Assembly: GCA_009785875.1 (NCBI GenBank)
Contig: WQUF01000271.1
Span: forward strand, 1-11,446
Source of the DNA: Oscillospiraceae bacterium
GTDB taxonomy: Bacteria > Bacillota > Clostridia > Clostridiales > Clostridiaceae
Length of the DNA stretch: 11,446 bases
Reading direction: 5' to 3'
The notes beneath the pieces were generated by a model, which did not search any database, was not told the DNA's origin, and saw only the letters and a list, made by a program, of their open reading frames with translations. This document shows, in pieces, positions 1-6,930 of the stretch (positions are counted from its first letter, which is position 1; each line of letters begins with the position of its first letter). The position numbers and the translations under genes were made by a program.

Positions 1-25
1 ACTAATTTGTAAATTTATTTTTAAA

Positions 26-49
26 AAAGGCTAACTTTATCAAGCCTTT
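26..49 (-). terminator. Hairpin terminator, minus strand
   Basis: A perfect 7-bp stem (AAAGGCT at 26-32 pairing with AGCCTTT at 43-49) with a 10-base loop. Read on the minus strand the stem is followed directly by a run of T residues, the usual form of an intrinsic terminator. It lies about 100 bases past the transposase stop, so it may end transposase transcription, or belong to whatever gene preceded the insertion. On the plus strand the trailing T run is poorer, so minus-strand use is preferred. Confidence 0.6.
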
Positions 50-59
50 GTATTTTTAC

Positions 60-1694
60 CTTATTTTTCATAATTTGCATGTTTTTTACTGGTTAATTAT
101 GCTGTATTTGGGTCATATTTTAATATTTTGTACTTATTTCTTCATGACTTATGTCCTTATTGCAACTCTATTGCATAGTATCCCTGCCAACAACTTCGAT
201 ATTTTTGTCATTTTTGGTATCCTTACTTCAATACTTTCCTTCAATCTTTCCACAAATCCTTTTATTTTCCCTACTTTTTCTACAAATACTTTCATTCCTG
301 CGTCCTCTAACTCTGTTCCTGCAAACATTGTCCCTTTAAATAAACTTATTATATTGTGAGTTATGAACACTATCCACAGAAATCCATATATTCCGTAAAA
401 CTTCCTTGTCCTTAAATTTTTTATGTGATATACATTCTTTGCCATCTTGAAAAATGCCTCTATTGTTTGTCTTTCATTGTAAAAATGAAATAATTCTTCT
501 GCACTTTTTTCTCCTTTTTTTATGTTTGTTATCAACATTGCATACTCATATTCCATTTTCTTTGTTAATACTTTCACTATTATATGCCTTAACCTGCTTC
601 CTTCATCTTCTATTTCATATACCCATGCCTTATATCCTACTTCTGTCCATTCCTCAAATTCTATTGTCCTTCCTATCTTTCCTGCTTCTATTGGGCTATA
701 TGCCTTCGTCAAAAACTTTAATCCCTTTATTTTTTCCATCATTTCTATTATTTTCGCTGTCCCAAATCCGCTATCCGTTCGTATTGTTAATTGTCCCTTC
801 TCTATTTTTTTCTCATACTTCTTTACTGTTGCTTTTAGTAATTCTTCTTGATGCTTTGTACAGTGCGTATTCCCTGTATCTAGTTTCATTCCTACTGTCT
901 CTCTTATTTCTTTACCTCCTTCATACGCTGCTAGCATTTGATATCCTTTTTTCCCCTTGTCCTGCTTCGAAAAATATCCTTTCTCCGCTAATTCAAAGCT
1001 CTGTCCATTTGCTATTAATCCTGTCTGATCAAAATCTACTACTGATTCTTCCTCTGTCTCCAATGTCTTACTATTTTCCATAAATAGTTTATCGTGTATT
1101 TCCTCTAATTGCTTTATGCTTCCTTCATCAAACCTCCTTAGCACCTCATTTATCTGCGATTGATCTGGGCATCTATCCATATCAAACATATCTAATGCCA
1201 ATTTCTCTCCCCTTAGTTCGTCATTTATTGCACTTGTTGTCTCACATCCTATCGCTATCGACATTATTATCACCATTAGTTTTTGATTTACTGTAAAGTT
1301 TACTGTTTTCATTTTTAATTTGAATCCTTCAAATAAATCAAATAATCCTAGCTTTTTCCCAAATTCTATTAACGATACTAACCACACTGATGCATTTTCA
1401 TCTTTACATCCTGCTTCTTTAAATGTTATAGTATTTGTATTATTCATGGGTAGGGTAATCACTTCCTTTTGTTTTTTTAAGTACATTGTACATTATTGAA
1501 GTGGATTATCCTATATATTTTTGCTTTTTTTATTATTAAATTCTTCCTATAGATTAAATTTTTTTTGCATTATCCCATTTATATACTATTATTGTATTTA
1601 TAGGCTATTTTTACTTTTATATCTTTTATTTTTATTTTTTACCTGTTTTTATTTGACTTTTCTTTTTGTACTAAATCTAGGTAATTAATATCTA
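60..1694 (-). mobile_element. Insertion sequence (approximate limits)
   Basis: This stretch holds one DDE transposase gene flanked by AT-rich non-coding DNA, and on its right it abuts an Rpn-like gene that stops abruptly in the middle of its nuclease domain. The right edge is therefore inferred to lie near 1690-1706. The left edge is not resolved: I compared 1-148 with 1487-1720 by eye and found no convincing terminal inverted repeat or target duplication. The 208 bases between transposase and broken gene (1487-1694) hold only T-rich runs and a small GGATTATCC dyad at 1503-1511; no gene is visible there. The limits given are a working estimate. Confidence 0.45.
149..1447 (-). CDS. DDE transposase (IS4/IS1380-like superfamily)
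   Basis: Transposase expected to cut and rejoin the ends of its own element. Numbering from the longer possible start (1486, 445 residues), the RNase H-like core shows the first acidic site in VVDFDQTG (D151/D153), then a KGYFSK...KGYQ stretch near 169-183. The second site is RTDSGF (D238), and the third is YNERQTIEAFFK (336-347), a Y-x2-R-x3-E-x3-K-type signature with E343. All three acidic positions are present and the frame is open throughout, so it may be active. I place the start at 1447: the ATG at 1486 has no ribosome binding site, while 1447 has AAGGAAGTGAT upstream, though with long spacing (about 14 bases). Family assignment is by motif recognition only; IS1380-like is my best guess. 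Confidence 0.82.
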   Translation of the reverse strand: MNNTNTITFKEAGCKDENASVWLVSLIEFGKKLGLFDLFEGFKLKMKTVNFTVNQKLMVIIMSIAIGCETTSAINDELRGEKLALDMFDMDRCPDQSQINEVLRRFDEGSIKQLEEIHDKLFMENSKTLETEEESVVDFDQTGLIANGQSFELAEKGYFSKQDKGKKGYQMLAAYEGGKEIRETVGMKLDTGNTHCTKHQEELLKATVKKYEKKIEKGQLTIRTDSGFGTAKIIEMMEKIKGLKFLTKAYSPIEAGKIGRTIEFEEWTEVGYKAWVYEIEDEGSRLRHIIVKVLTKKMEYEYAMLITNIKKGEKSAEELFHFYNERQTIEAFFKMAKNVYHIKNLRTRKFYGIYGFLWIVFITHNIISLFKGTMFAGTELEDAGMKVFVEKVGKIKGFVERLKESIEVRIPKMTKISKLLAGILCNRVAIRT

Positions 1695-1973
1695 TTATAT
1701 ATTAATATTTAGAGTACTTTTATGCTCGCTCATCACAAGTAACTGATTTTCAACACAGAAAGCCAAATCGTTATAGTGAGATAGAAGCGAGTCAGAACTT
1801 AATGTGCATATCTTTAGTGCAGCATTTTCAGGATAATTTGTACCTACAATAGCATTGCATAGCTCTATTGCTTTCTTTTCATTGTTAAACAACGTTCTGA
1901 ATGCTGTATCAGCGTACTTCTTAGATGATTTTTGTATTGTATCTAAATCGGTTTTCTTAGTTTTTTTCTCCAC
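1695..1973 (-). pseudogene. Truncated Rpn/PDDEXK nuclease-family gene
   Basis: N-terminal piece (92 residues) of an Rpn/YhgA-like PD-(D/E)XK family protein. The visible family pattern is KYADTAFRTLF near the start, then YNDLAF (an acidic site) and MSEHKSTLN with an E-x-K pair. In relatives this last motif is followed by a conserved NMP-type segment and roughly 150-250 more residues; here only three further codons and a stop follow. The break sits beside the transposase-bearing segment, so disruption by insertion is the likely cause. The lost 3' part is not found in 1-148. The start is GTG at 1973, supported by AGGAG six bases upstream. It lies 73 bases after the intact rpn gene with no clear terminator between, so the two may have formed a tandem pair. 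Confidence 0.75.
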
Positions 1974-2046
1974 TTTAAACTCCTATTTTTAAACAAATGT
2001 TAACTAAAACTATAGATTTTCAGTATTAAGAAAGAGATGCAAATTT

Positions 2047-2268
2047 CTAAGATTTATAATTTAATTGTGTTTTTATTTTAATAACTTCTTCTTCAGGTAG
2101 TTCTGTACCCTCCATTACTTGGTCTACAGTTAACCCCATTTTCAAAAATTTCTCCGCTATTTCCTTTTCTCTCTTTTTTTTGCCTTCTTGTATTCCTTCC
2201 TTTTTCCCTTCTCTTCTTCCTTTCTTGCGTTCGTCATCAAAGGCTCTGTCCAAATTATATTGTAACAT
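2047..2268 (-). CDS. Candidate intragenic product of rpn (RpnS-like, 73 aa)
   Basis: Within rpn, the in-frame ATG for Met254 (2268-2266) is preceded by GGGAGGTGATGAG. This contains GGAGGTGAT, a nine-base match to the 16S 3' end, with 7 bases between GGAGG and the ATG. That is the best ribosome binding site in the rpn region and much better placed than the one at the gene's own start. The product would be the charged, repeat-rich C-terminal 73 residues. Published work on Rpn proteins describes small C-terminal proteins translated from internal starts that inhibit the full-length nuclease; the geometry here fits that. Production and inhibitory activity are inferred, not shown. Confidence 0.5.
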   Translation of the reverse strand: MLQYNLDRAFDDERKKGRREGKKEGIQEGKKKREKEIAEKFLKMGLTVDQVMEGTELPEEEVIKIKTQLNYKS

Positions 2269-3027
2269 CTCATCACCTCCCTTTCTAATGCTTTCACGTA
2301 TCTTTTCTCTATCTTTTATAGGGAGGCGTGGTATCATTATATGCTCAAGCCATCTCAAAAGCTCCACCTGTTCATCCTTTTCCATTTCATGCATGCGACC
2401 TAAAACTATTATTATTGAACGAATCATTTCTTTTATTTCATTCTTTTGGTCTAATGCGAATATGTTGTCTAGTATTGTGTTTGTTGATAGTATGAATTCT
2501 TTATTACTTCGGTTTAAATCTAACAGCAAATATTCAAAATCTATCACATTTTTGCCAAATAATTCATAACCATTCAAATACTCTTTAAAACTTCTTGCTA
2601 CTGACCATCTTTCTACACCGTTATATAATATAATCGGGGTCACAACTGGCAATTTGAAATTCTTTGACTGACGCTCATTCTTATCTGTATTATCAAATAT
2701 GCGCCTGTACAATTCCGAAATATACTGGTGTAGCCTATAAAGTATTGTAAAATCAACTTTTGACTGAAGTTCCAGTAAGACATAGAAGATAATTTCTATT
2801 CCTTTCATCTTCAAACGATATATTATGTCCGATTCCTTATCTTTGTAATCTTTTAAAATAAATGTGTTATTCATCAGTACCAGATCATCTTCATTAATTT
2901 CATTGACCCATTCAGCGCCAATGTACTTACTTAGGAAATGCATAAAGCTTTTTTTCTTAGAAAATAAGCTCTTATAACCAAGATCATGTTCATCTTTTGG
3001 TGGCGTATTAATATCTATGAGTATCAT
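2047..3027 (-). CDS. Rpn-family recombination-promoting nuclease
   Basis: A 326-residue Rpn (YhgA-like, Transposase_31) protein. Members are PD-(D/E)XK-fold DNA endonucleases originally annotated as transposases and later linked to recombination and phage defence. Residues 11-23 (KDEHDLGYKSLFS) are the family opening. The active-site pattern is seen at D67 (ESDIIYRL) and E86-x-Q88 (LLELQSKVD). PVVTPIILYNG at 127-137 is also typical. The C-terminal third (254-326) is highly charged, with RREGKKEG/EGKKKREK repeats and a final small helical segment (AEKFLKMGLTVDQVMEGTEL). The annotated ATG directly abuts its Shine-Dalgarno (AAAGGAG then ATG, no spacer), an unfavourable geometry, and no other ATG/GTG/TTG is available between the upstream in-frame stop and this codon. 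Full-length translation may therefore be weak. It lies downstream of hsdS but has its own promoter candidate. Confidence 0.88.
   Translation of the reverse strand: MILIDINTPPKDEHDLGYKSLFSKKKSFMHFLSKYIGAEWVNEINEDDLVLMNNTFILKDYKDKESDIIYRLKMKGIEIIFYVLLELQSKVDFTILYRLHQYISELYRRIFDNTDKNERQSKNFKLPVVTPIILYNGVERWSVARSFKEYLNGYELFGKNVIDFEYLLLDLNRSNKEFILSTNTILDNIFALDQKNEIKEMIRSIIIVLGRMHEMEKDEQVELLRWLEHIMIPRLPIKDREKIRESIRKGGDEMLQYNLDRAFDDERKKGRREGKKEGIQEGKKKREKEIAEKFLKMGLTVDQVMEGTELPEEEVIKIKTQLNYKS
2269..2281 (-). promoter_or_regulatory. Strong internal ribosome binding site in rpn
   Basis: Minus-strand GGGAGGTGATGAG immediately before the Met254 ATG. The GGAGGTGAT core (2272-2280) pairs perfectly with the anti-Shine-Dalgarno. 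Codon choice for Lys-Gly-Gly-Asp-Glu could have avoided this, so the match may be selected. It decides the start of the candidate intragenic product. Confidence 0.6.
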
Positions 3028-3076
3028 CTCCTTTAATGGGCTTTCTTTATAATATAATTATCACATTTAGATTATA

Positions 3077-3105
3077 ATATTAACATATATGCAGATTTGA
3101 TACAA
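3077..3105 (-). promoter_or_regulatory. Candidate sigma-A promoter for rpn
   Basis: On the minus strand, TTGTAT (3105-3100) and TAATAT (3082-3077) are separated by 17 bases; a perfect TATAAT also sits next to it at 3076-3071. It lies in the 149-base gap between hsdS and rpn, about 45 bases upstream of the rpn ATG. The AT-richness makes chance matches likely, so confidence is moderate. No hairpin terminator after hsdS was seen, so read-through from the hsd operon is also possible. Confidence 0.4.
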
Positions 3106-3176
3106 TATTATCGGAATCATTAAACAAATTGATATATGGGTAAATCAGGTAAGTATCGGATAAAACTTATGCTTTT

Positions 3177-4385
3177 CTATATGAACATTTTTTGGAGTAG
3201 GGATTTTTTTAGGGTGCGATAAGTTTCTAGATTGCGTTGGTGGAGAGTGATTAGGCTATCAAGTTGTTTAAGAAAGATGCCTATTTTAATTTGTTCCTTT
3301 ACATTTGGAATTGATAATTTTGTTTCTCGAATTGTTTTTAATCCTAAGTTTTTTATGGTTGTTCCAGTTAAACTACTTAGAAAATAATATCTTATTTCGG
3401 GATTTTGCAGATAATAGTATATAAATTCTTTATCAAACTCTTTAACTTCAATATATGCTATACTTTTACCCAACATTAGCCTTTCGTTTTTATACCTAGC
3501 AAGATTGCCAATGGTTCCATTAATAGAAATTAGAATAGTGTTTTTATTAAGTTCTTTATCATCTTTAGATTGTTTATCTTCTGTTACATATTTTGTATCT
3601 TTAGTAGTAACAACTTCTCCATAGATCAGGTTATTACCATTGATAAATGCTACTTCTCCAATATCATTATAACTAGGAGTCCCATGAAGTCCATCCCCTA
3701 TTTTCTTTGTCCCATCCGATAACTTCTTCTCTTCCCAAACTCCAGTAAACCCATCAAATCTAACCTCAGGAACATCCTCTCCTTTTTTAGGGAACATTTT
3801 TTGAAGCATTGATTTTTTTAGCTTTTGAATATTTTCTAATTCTCGTTGATAAATGGTGATAATATTGTCAAGAATAAAAAAGAACAAGCCAATCTGTTGT
3901 TGTTCCAGCAATGAGGGCATCATAATTTCCTGATTTTTTACCAATTCAGAATTTAGATTCACCTGACTTCCGGGCTGACCATACTTCCCCCATTTTTCTC
4001 TAAACATCTCTAGCCATTGAAACATAAACTCTTGATTAAATTTCGGACTTAAAAAAATGAGGAATCCATCATGAACACCAGTTTTAACATAGTTAACAAC
4101 AGGCTTTCCTACGGTAGCAGCAATACTTAACAATAAATGTGGTTCATAAAGAACACGTGTTTTATCTTGCCCTAATTTTGATATCTTCTGTTTAAGATAA
4201 TGGATTCTTCCATTTTGCTCAGTTACATCAGAAATTCTAAGCCACCCAACATCTGAATTTGCATCAAACCATTTTGGATCTTGAATTGGTCTTGGGCTTG
4301 CTCCACGTACAATGTCAGAGACCTCCCCTAACTTCCTCTCTTCCCACTCCCCCCTGAACTCCTTAAACCTTATCTGTGGCACCAT
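3177..4385 (-). CDS. hsdS: Type I restriction-modification specificity subunit HsdS
   Basis: Specificity subunit that recognises a bipartite DNA target and recruits HsdM to methylate adenines in it. Its 402 residues show the classic two-fold layout. Target recognition domain 1 covers about 13-155 (GWLRISDVTEQNG near 48-59), and the central conserved helix about 157-198 ends in LKKSMLQKMF. Domain 2 covers about 216-358, and the C-terminal helix 360-401 ends in LKKSLLQKMF. The half-repeats PQIRF...WEERKL (3-19) and PEVRF...WEEKKL (206-222) are offset by exactly 203 residues. The start ATG follows the hsdM stop with no gap (TAAATG), which implies translational coupling. The gene is complete. No second hsdS copy or inverted partner is visible here, so phase variation by inversion is not supported. 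The target sequence cannot be read from the protein. Confidence 0.95.
   Translation of the reverse strand: MVPQIRFKEFRGEWEERKLGEVSDIVRGASPRPIQDPKWFDANSDVGWLRISDVTEQNGRIHYLKQKISKLGQDKTRVLYEPHLLLSIAATVGKPVVNYVKTGVHDGFLIFLSPKFNQEFMFQWLEMFREKWGKYGQPGSQVNLNSELVKNQEIMMPSLLEQQQIGLFFFILDNIITIYQRELENIQKLKKSMLQKMFPKKGEDVPEVRFDGFTGVWEEKKLSDGTKKIGDGLHGTPSYNDIGEVAFINGNNLIYGEVVTTKDTKYVTEDKQSKDDKELNKNTILISINGTIGNLARYKNERLMLGKSIAYIEVKEFDKEFIYYYLQNPEIRYYFLSSLTGTTIKNLGLKTIRETKLSIPNVKEQIKIGIFLKQLDSLITLHQRNLETYRTLKKSLLQKMFI
3183..3820. repeat. Direct repeat pair in hsdS (C-terminal helices)
   Basis: Two 29-base segments, 3183-3211 and 3792-3820, match at 25 of 29 positions and are offset by 609 bases. They encode the LKKS(M/L)LQKMF ends of the central and C-terminal conserved helices. 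Such repeats allow unequal crossing-over or domain exchange in hsdS genes. Coordinates span both copies. Confidence 0.7.
3720..4346. repeat. Direct repeat pair in hsdS (domain entry segments)
   Basis: Two 18-base segments, 3720-3737 and 4329-4346, match at 17 of 18 positions and encode the W-E-E-(R/K)-K-L entry to each recognition domain. Their offset is again 609 bases (203 codons), the same as the other repeat pair, so the two halves of hsdS are in exact register. Coordinates span both copies. Confidence 0.7.
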
Positions 4386-5993
4386 TTACACCCCGCCTTT
4401 CAACATCCGAATAAATCCCTTAAGCTCTTCGTCAGCATCTTCCGTTGTCCCAGTCAATTCTTCCAGCATCCCCAAAAATTCCTCTTTCACTTTAGACATC
4501 TCATCCTCATTCTCAGCCATATCCTTAGCTATCTCTTCCAAAGATATTGTCTCCTCTTCCTCAAACGTATCCACATACCTTGGTATATTCAAATTATAAT
4601 CATTTTCTACAATCTCTTCAAAGCTCGCAACATGAGCAAACCTCGCCATATTTTCACGCTTAGCAAAGGCATCCAATATCTTTCGTATATGCTCATCTGT
4701 CAATATATTTTGATTTTTCCCCTTCTCAAAATTTTGGGATGCATCTATAAACAGCACATCCTTATCCATCCTATTCTTCCTCAACACGATGACTGTTGTT
4801 GGTATGCTTGTATTGAAGAATATATTTGCAGGAAGCCCTATAACCGTATCAATCGCTCCCATATCTAAAAGGGACTGCCTTATCCTTCCTTCAGCATTTC
4901 CTCTGAATAATACTCCATGAGGTAAGACTATCGCCATCGTTCCTGTATCTTTTAAGTGGTAATATCCATGCAACAAAAACGCAAAGTCCGCCTTTGATTT
5001 CGGAGCAAGTACACCAAAGCTTGAGAATCTCGGATCTTGCAAGAATCCTTTTTCAGCACTCCAATTAGCTGAATACGGAGGGTTCATTAAAACAGCATCG
5101 AAGTTTGTTGGCTCTTCTGTAGGCCAATCCTGATCCAACGTATCTGCATTGTGCAAGTGTTGATTCTCAATGGATACTCCGTGCAATATCATGTTCATAC
5201 GTGCTAAATTATATGTCGACGTATTGAGCTCTTGACCGTAATAGCTAACTGTCTTTGACTCGTTTGAATATTTTTTAGCGTTTAAGAGCAATGACCCTGA
5301 TCCCATTGTAGCATCATACACAGTAAATCCTTTTTTATCTTCTTTCCCATGTATTACAATTTGTGTCATGAGTTTCGCTACAGGTTGAGGTGTATAAAAT
5401 TCCCCTGCTTTTTTACCTGAATCTGAAGCAAATTGACCTATTAAGTATTCGTAAGCATCTCCCAGCATTTCTCCTGCATGACCAGCTATATCCAGTTTAG
5501 AAAGCTCTTTCATCACATCGCTGATAGTCTGATTTTGCTTTTGAGGGGTAGCTCCTAACTTTTTTGAATATAAATCCACATCCTCAAACATGTTTTCATA
5601 TATCTCGCTTGAAACTTCTATATCTTTAAAGGCTTGCGCCAGATATTCCAATTGGAAGGTTCCGCTATTTACAGCTTCCACTAATTTAGTAAATGTAAGC
5701 TTTGGTTCTATAAAATACGAAAATTCATCCTTAATATTATCTACTAAATCATCGTGCTCTTCTCCATTATATGCATCTTCATATAACTTTTGTGCTTGAT
5801 CTAAGTTGTCTGTTGCTTTTTCCAATTCACCTGCTGCATAGTATAACATTTTGTCAGATAAATATTTATAGAATACTAATCCCAATAAGTAACTCTTATA
5901 CTCGTTAGCATCCATTTTTGAGCGCAAGATATCTGCTGAATTCCAAAGTGCTTGATATAAGCTTTGTGTTTTATTTCCTATGTTCTCTGGCAT
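4386..5993 (-). CDS. hsdM: Type I restriction-modification DNA methyltransferase HsdM
   Basis: Adenine-N6 methyltransferase subunit that uses S-adenosylmethionine and works as a complex with HsdS. Counting from 5993 (535 residues), the N-terminal helical HsdM_N domain covers about 5-150. GEFYTP lies near 197-202, the SAM-binding motif I DATMGSG at about 227-233, and the catalytic motif IV NPPY at about 304-307. The C-terminal acidic helices (about 465-535) are typical of the part that contacts HsdS. I chose the ATG at 5993 because GGAGG lies five bases upstream; the in-frame TTG at 6005 overlaps that ribosome binding site and is unlikely to be used. The gene starts 17 bases after the Uma2 stop and ends flush with hsdS. 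All motifs are intact, so modification activity is expected. No hsdR accompanies it in the window. Confidence 0.95.
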   Translation of the reverse strand: MPENIGNKTQSLYQALWNSADILRSKMDANEYKSYLLGLVFYKYLSDKMLYYAAGELEKATDNLDQAQKLYEDAYNGEEHDDLVDNIKDEFSYFIEPKLTFTKLVEAVNSGTFQLEYLAQAFKDIEVSSEIYENMFEDVDLYSKKLGATPQKQNQTISDVMKELSKLDIAGHAGEMLGDAYEYLIGQFASDSGKKAGEFYTPQPVAKLMTQIVIHGKEDKKGFTVYDATMGSGSLLLNAKKYSNESKTVSYYGQELNTSTYNLARMNMILHGVSIENQHLHNADTLDQDWPTEEPTNFDAVLMNPPYSANWSAEKGFLQDPRFSSFGVLAPKSKADFAFLLHGYYHLKDTGTMAIVLPHGVLFRGNAEGRIRQSLLDMGAIDTVIGLPANIFFNTSIPTTVIVLRKNRMDKDVLFIDASQNFEKGKNQNILTDEHIRKILDAFAKRENMARFAHVASFEEIVENDYNLNIPRYVDTFEEEETISLEEIAKDMAENEDEMSKVKEEFLGMLEELTGTTEDADEELKGFIRMLKGGV

Positions 5994-6010
5994 CTTATCC
6001 TCCAAAATTT

Positions 6011-6772
6011 CTAATTTTTAGTATCCTCGTTTTCTTCCTCATCGTAATCGTCATATTCTTCTTGCTCTTCTAGAGGAAATATTTTATTTAAATCTATTTC
6101 CAGATCTTCAAACATTGTAGGCTTTATTATCGCTTTATAATTCGCTTTTTGCTCTTCAGTCAAATCATTAAGCTTTGTTTTACTTAGTAACACTACAACG
6201 TTTTTCAAATCATATCTGCCATCGACTAATACATATTGTTCAATAGATTTTAATTCAGGTTCAACTACCCAATATTCTTTAACTCCAGCTCTCTCATATA
6301 ATTTATATTTATCCATCCTATCTAATTCACGTGTACCATCAGACATAACTTCAACAATCAATTCAGGATTTCCCCTATAGCCTGCTTTGAATCCCTTAGA
6401 TACCTCGTATAATACAGATACACCACATAATATGGCCACATCAGGTAATACAAAATTTTTTTTACTTTTGCTATCTAGAAAAACTCTTAAATCTGATGTA
6501 TACGCTTTACAATTTTTCTTATTATCATCAAAGTAGCGATTAAAGCTATATCCTATATTCGTTATAACATCTATATGTAAAAGAGTACCTCCACCCATAT
6601 AATATATTTTACCGTCAATTATTTCCTTGATCTCTTTTGTATGGTCATCATATTCATAGTTTCTAAATTCACTCATTTTCAAACCGGCAAACTCTGGCTC
6701 TAGAGCATCCCATTCGGAACAGATTTCAGGATCTTTTAATTGTTCTTCTAAAAACTCATGCCATTCATTCAT
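6011..6772 (-). CDS. Uma2-family (DUF820) PD-(D/E)XK protein with antitoxin-like N-terminus
   Basis: A 253-residue Uma2-family protein; the family has a restriction-endonuclease-like fold, though its biological role is mostly unknown. The core spans about 35-195: EIIDGKIYYM (49-59), H66, LPDVAILC with the active-site Asp (D111), LIVEVMS with Glu (E141), D151 and K155, then GVKEYWVVEP (163-172). All expected acidic positions are present, so it may be catalytic. The first 30 residues (LKDPEICSEWDALEPEF at 12-28) resemble the conserved N-terminal stretch of HigA/XRE-type antitoxins, but the helix-turn-helix that normally follows is replaced by the Uma2 core. The tail (234-253) is almost purely acidic. 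The start ATG has GGAG eight bases upstream. It is the first gene of the operon with hsdM and hsdS (17-base gap). A link to DNA restriction is inference from position. Confidence 0.85.
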   Translation of the reverse strand: MNEWHEFLEEQLKDPEICSEWDALEPEFAGLKMSEFRNYEYDDHTKEIKEIIDGKIYYMGGGTLLHIDVITNIGYSFNRYFDDNKKNCKAYTSDLRVFLDSKSKKNFVLPDVAILCGVSVLYEVSKGFKAGYRGNPELIVEVMSDGTRELDRMDKYKLYERAGVKEYWVVEPELKSIEQYVLVDGRYDLKNVVVLLSKTKLNDLTEEQKANYKAIIKPTMFEDLEIDLNKIFPLEEQEEYDDYDEEENEDTKN

Positions 6773-6863
6773 TTTTTGTTCTCCTTCCTGCTCATATACT
6801 CGGTTCTGTATCAGTGTCTTTCAAACAACTTATCGTCCTCTCTACAACTTATTCCATAAAATT

Positions 6864-6892
6864 ATTATATATATAGTACTTTATATAATCAA
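6864..6892 (-). promoter_or_regulatory. Sigma-A promoter for the Uma2-hsdM-hsdS operon
   Basis: On the minus strand TTGATT (6892-6887) and a perfect TATAAT (6869-6864) are separated by exactly 17 bases. This predicts a transcription start near 6857 and a leader of about 85 bases before the Uma2 ATG. It is the best promoter match in the window. No hairpin terminator or riboswitch fold was recognised in the leader. Confidence 0.65.
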
Positions 6893-6930
6893 CATTCTCT
6901 ATGTTATATTATATGTTTTTAAATCTAAAT

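Noticed and set aside
454..1083. Long plus-strand open frame rich in Leu/Ser/Phe, seemingly a membrane protein
   Set aside because: It lies antisense to the transposase; its composition is the expected shadow of an A-rich lysine/glutamate gene on the other strand, and no ribosome binding site precedes it.
1..1720. Terminal inverted repeats of the insertion element
   Set aside because: Candidate ends near 1-60 and 1601-1690 share only AT-rich strings in direct, not inverted, orientation; nothing better than chance was found.
2154..2240. Lys/Gly/Glu repeat region of rpn as a phase-variable tract
   Set aside because: The repeats are approximate and imperfect at DNA level, with no long perfect unit likely to slip.
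2180..2569. Plus-strand frame of 129 codons opposite rpn
   Set aside because: It is antisense to a well-supported nuclease gene, has Ser/Pro/Phe-rich shadow composition and no family signature.
3177..4385. Invertible hsdS locus
   Set aside because: The repeats are direct, there is only one hsdS copy and no recombinase of the site-specific type beside it in the window.
5994..6005. TTG start for hsdM at 6005
   Set aside because: The TTG overlaps the GGAGG ribosome binding site that serves the ATG at 5993, so the longer form is unlikely.
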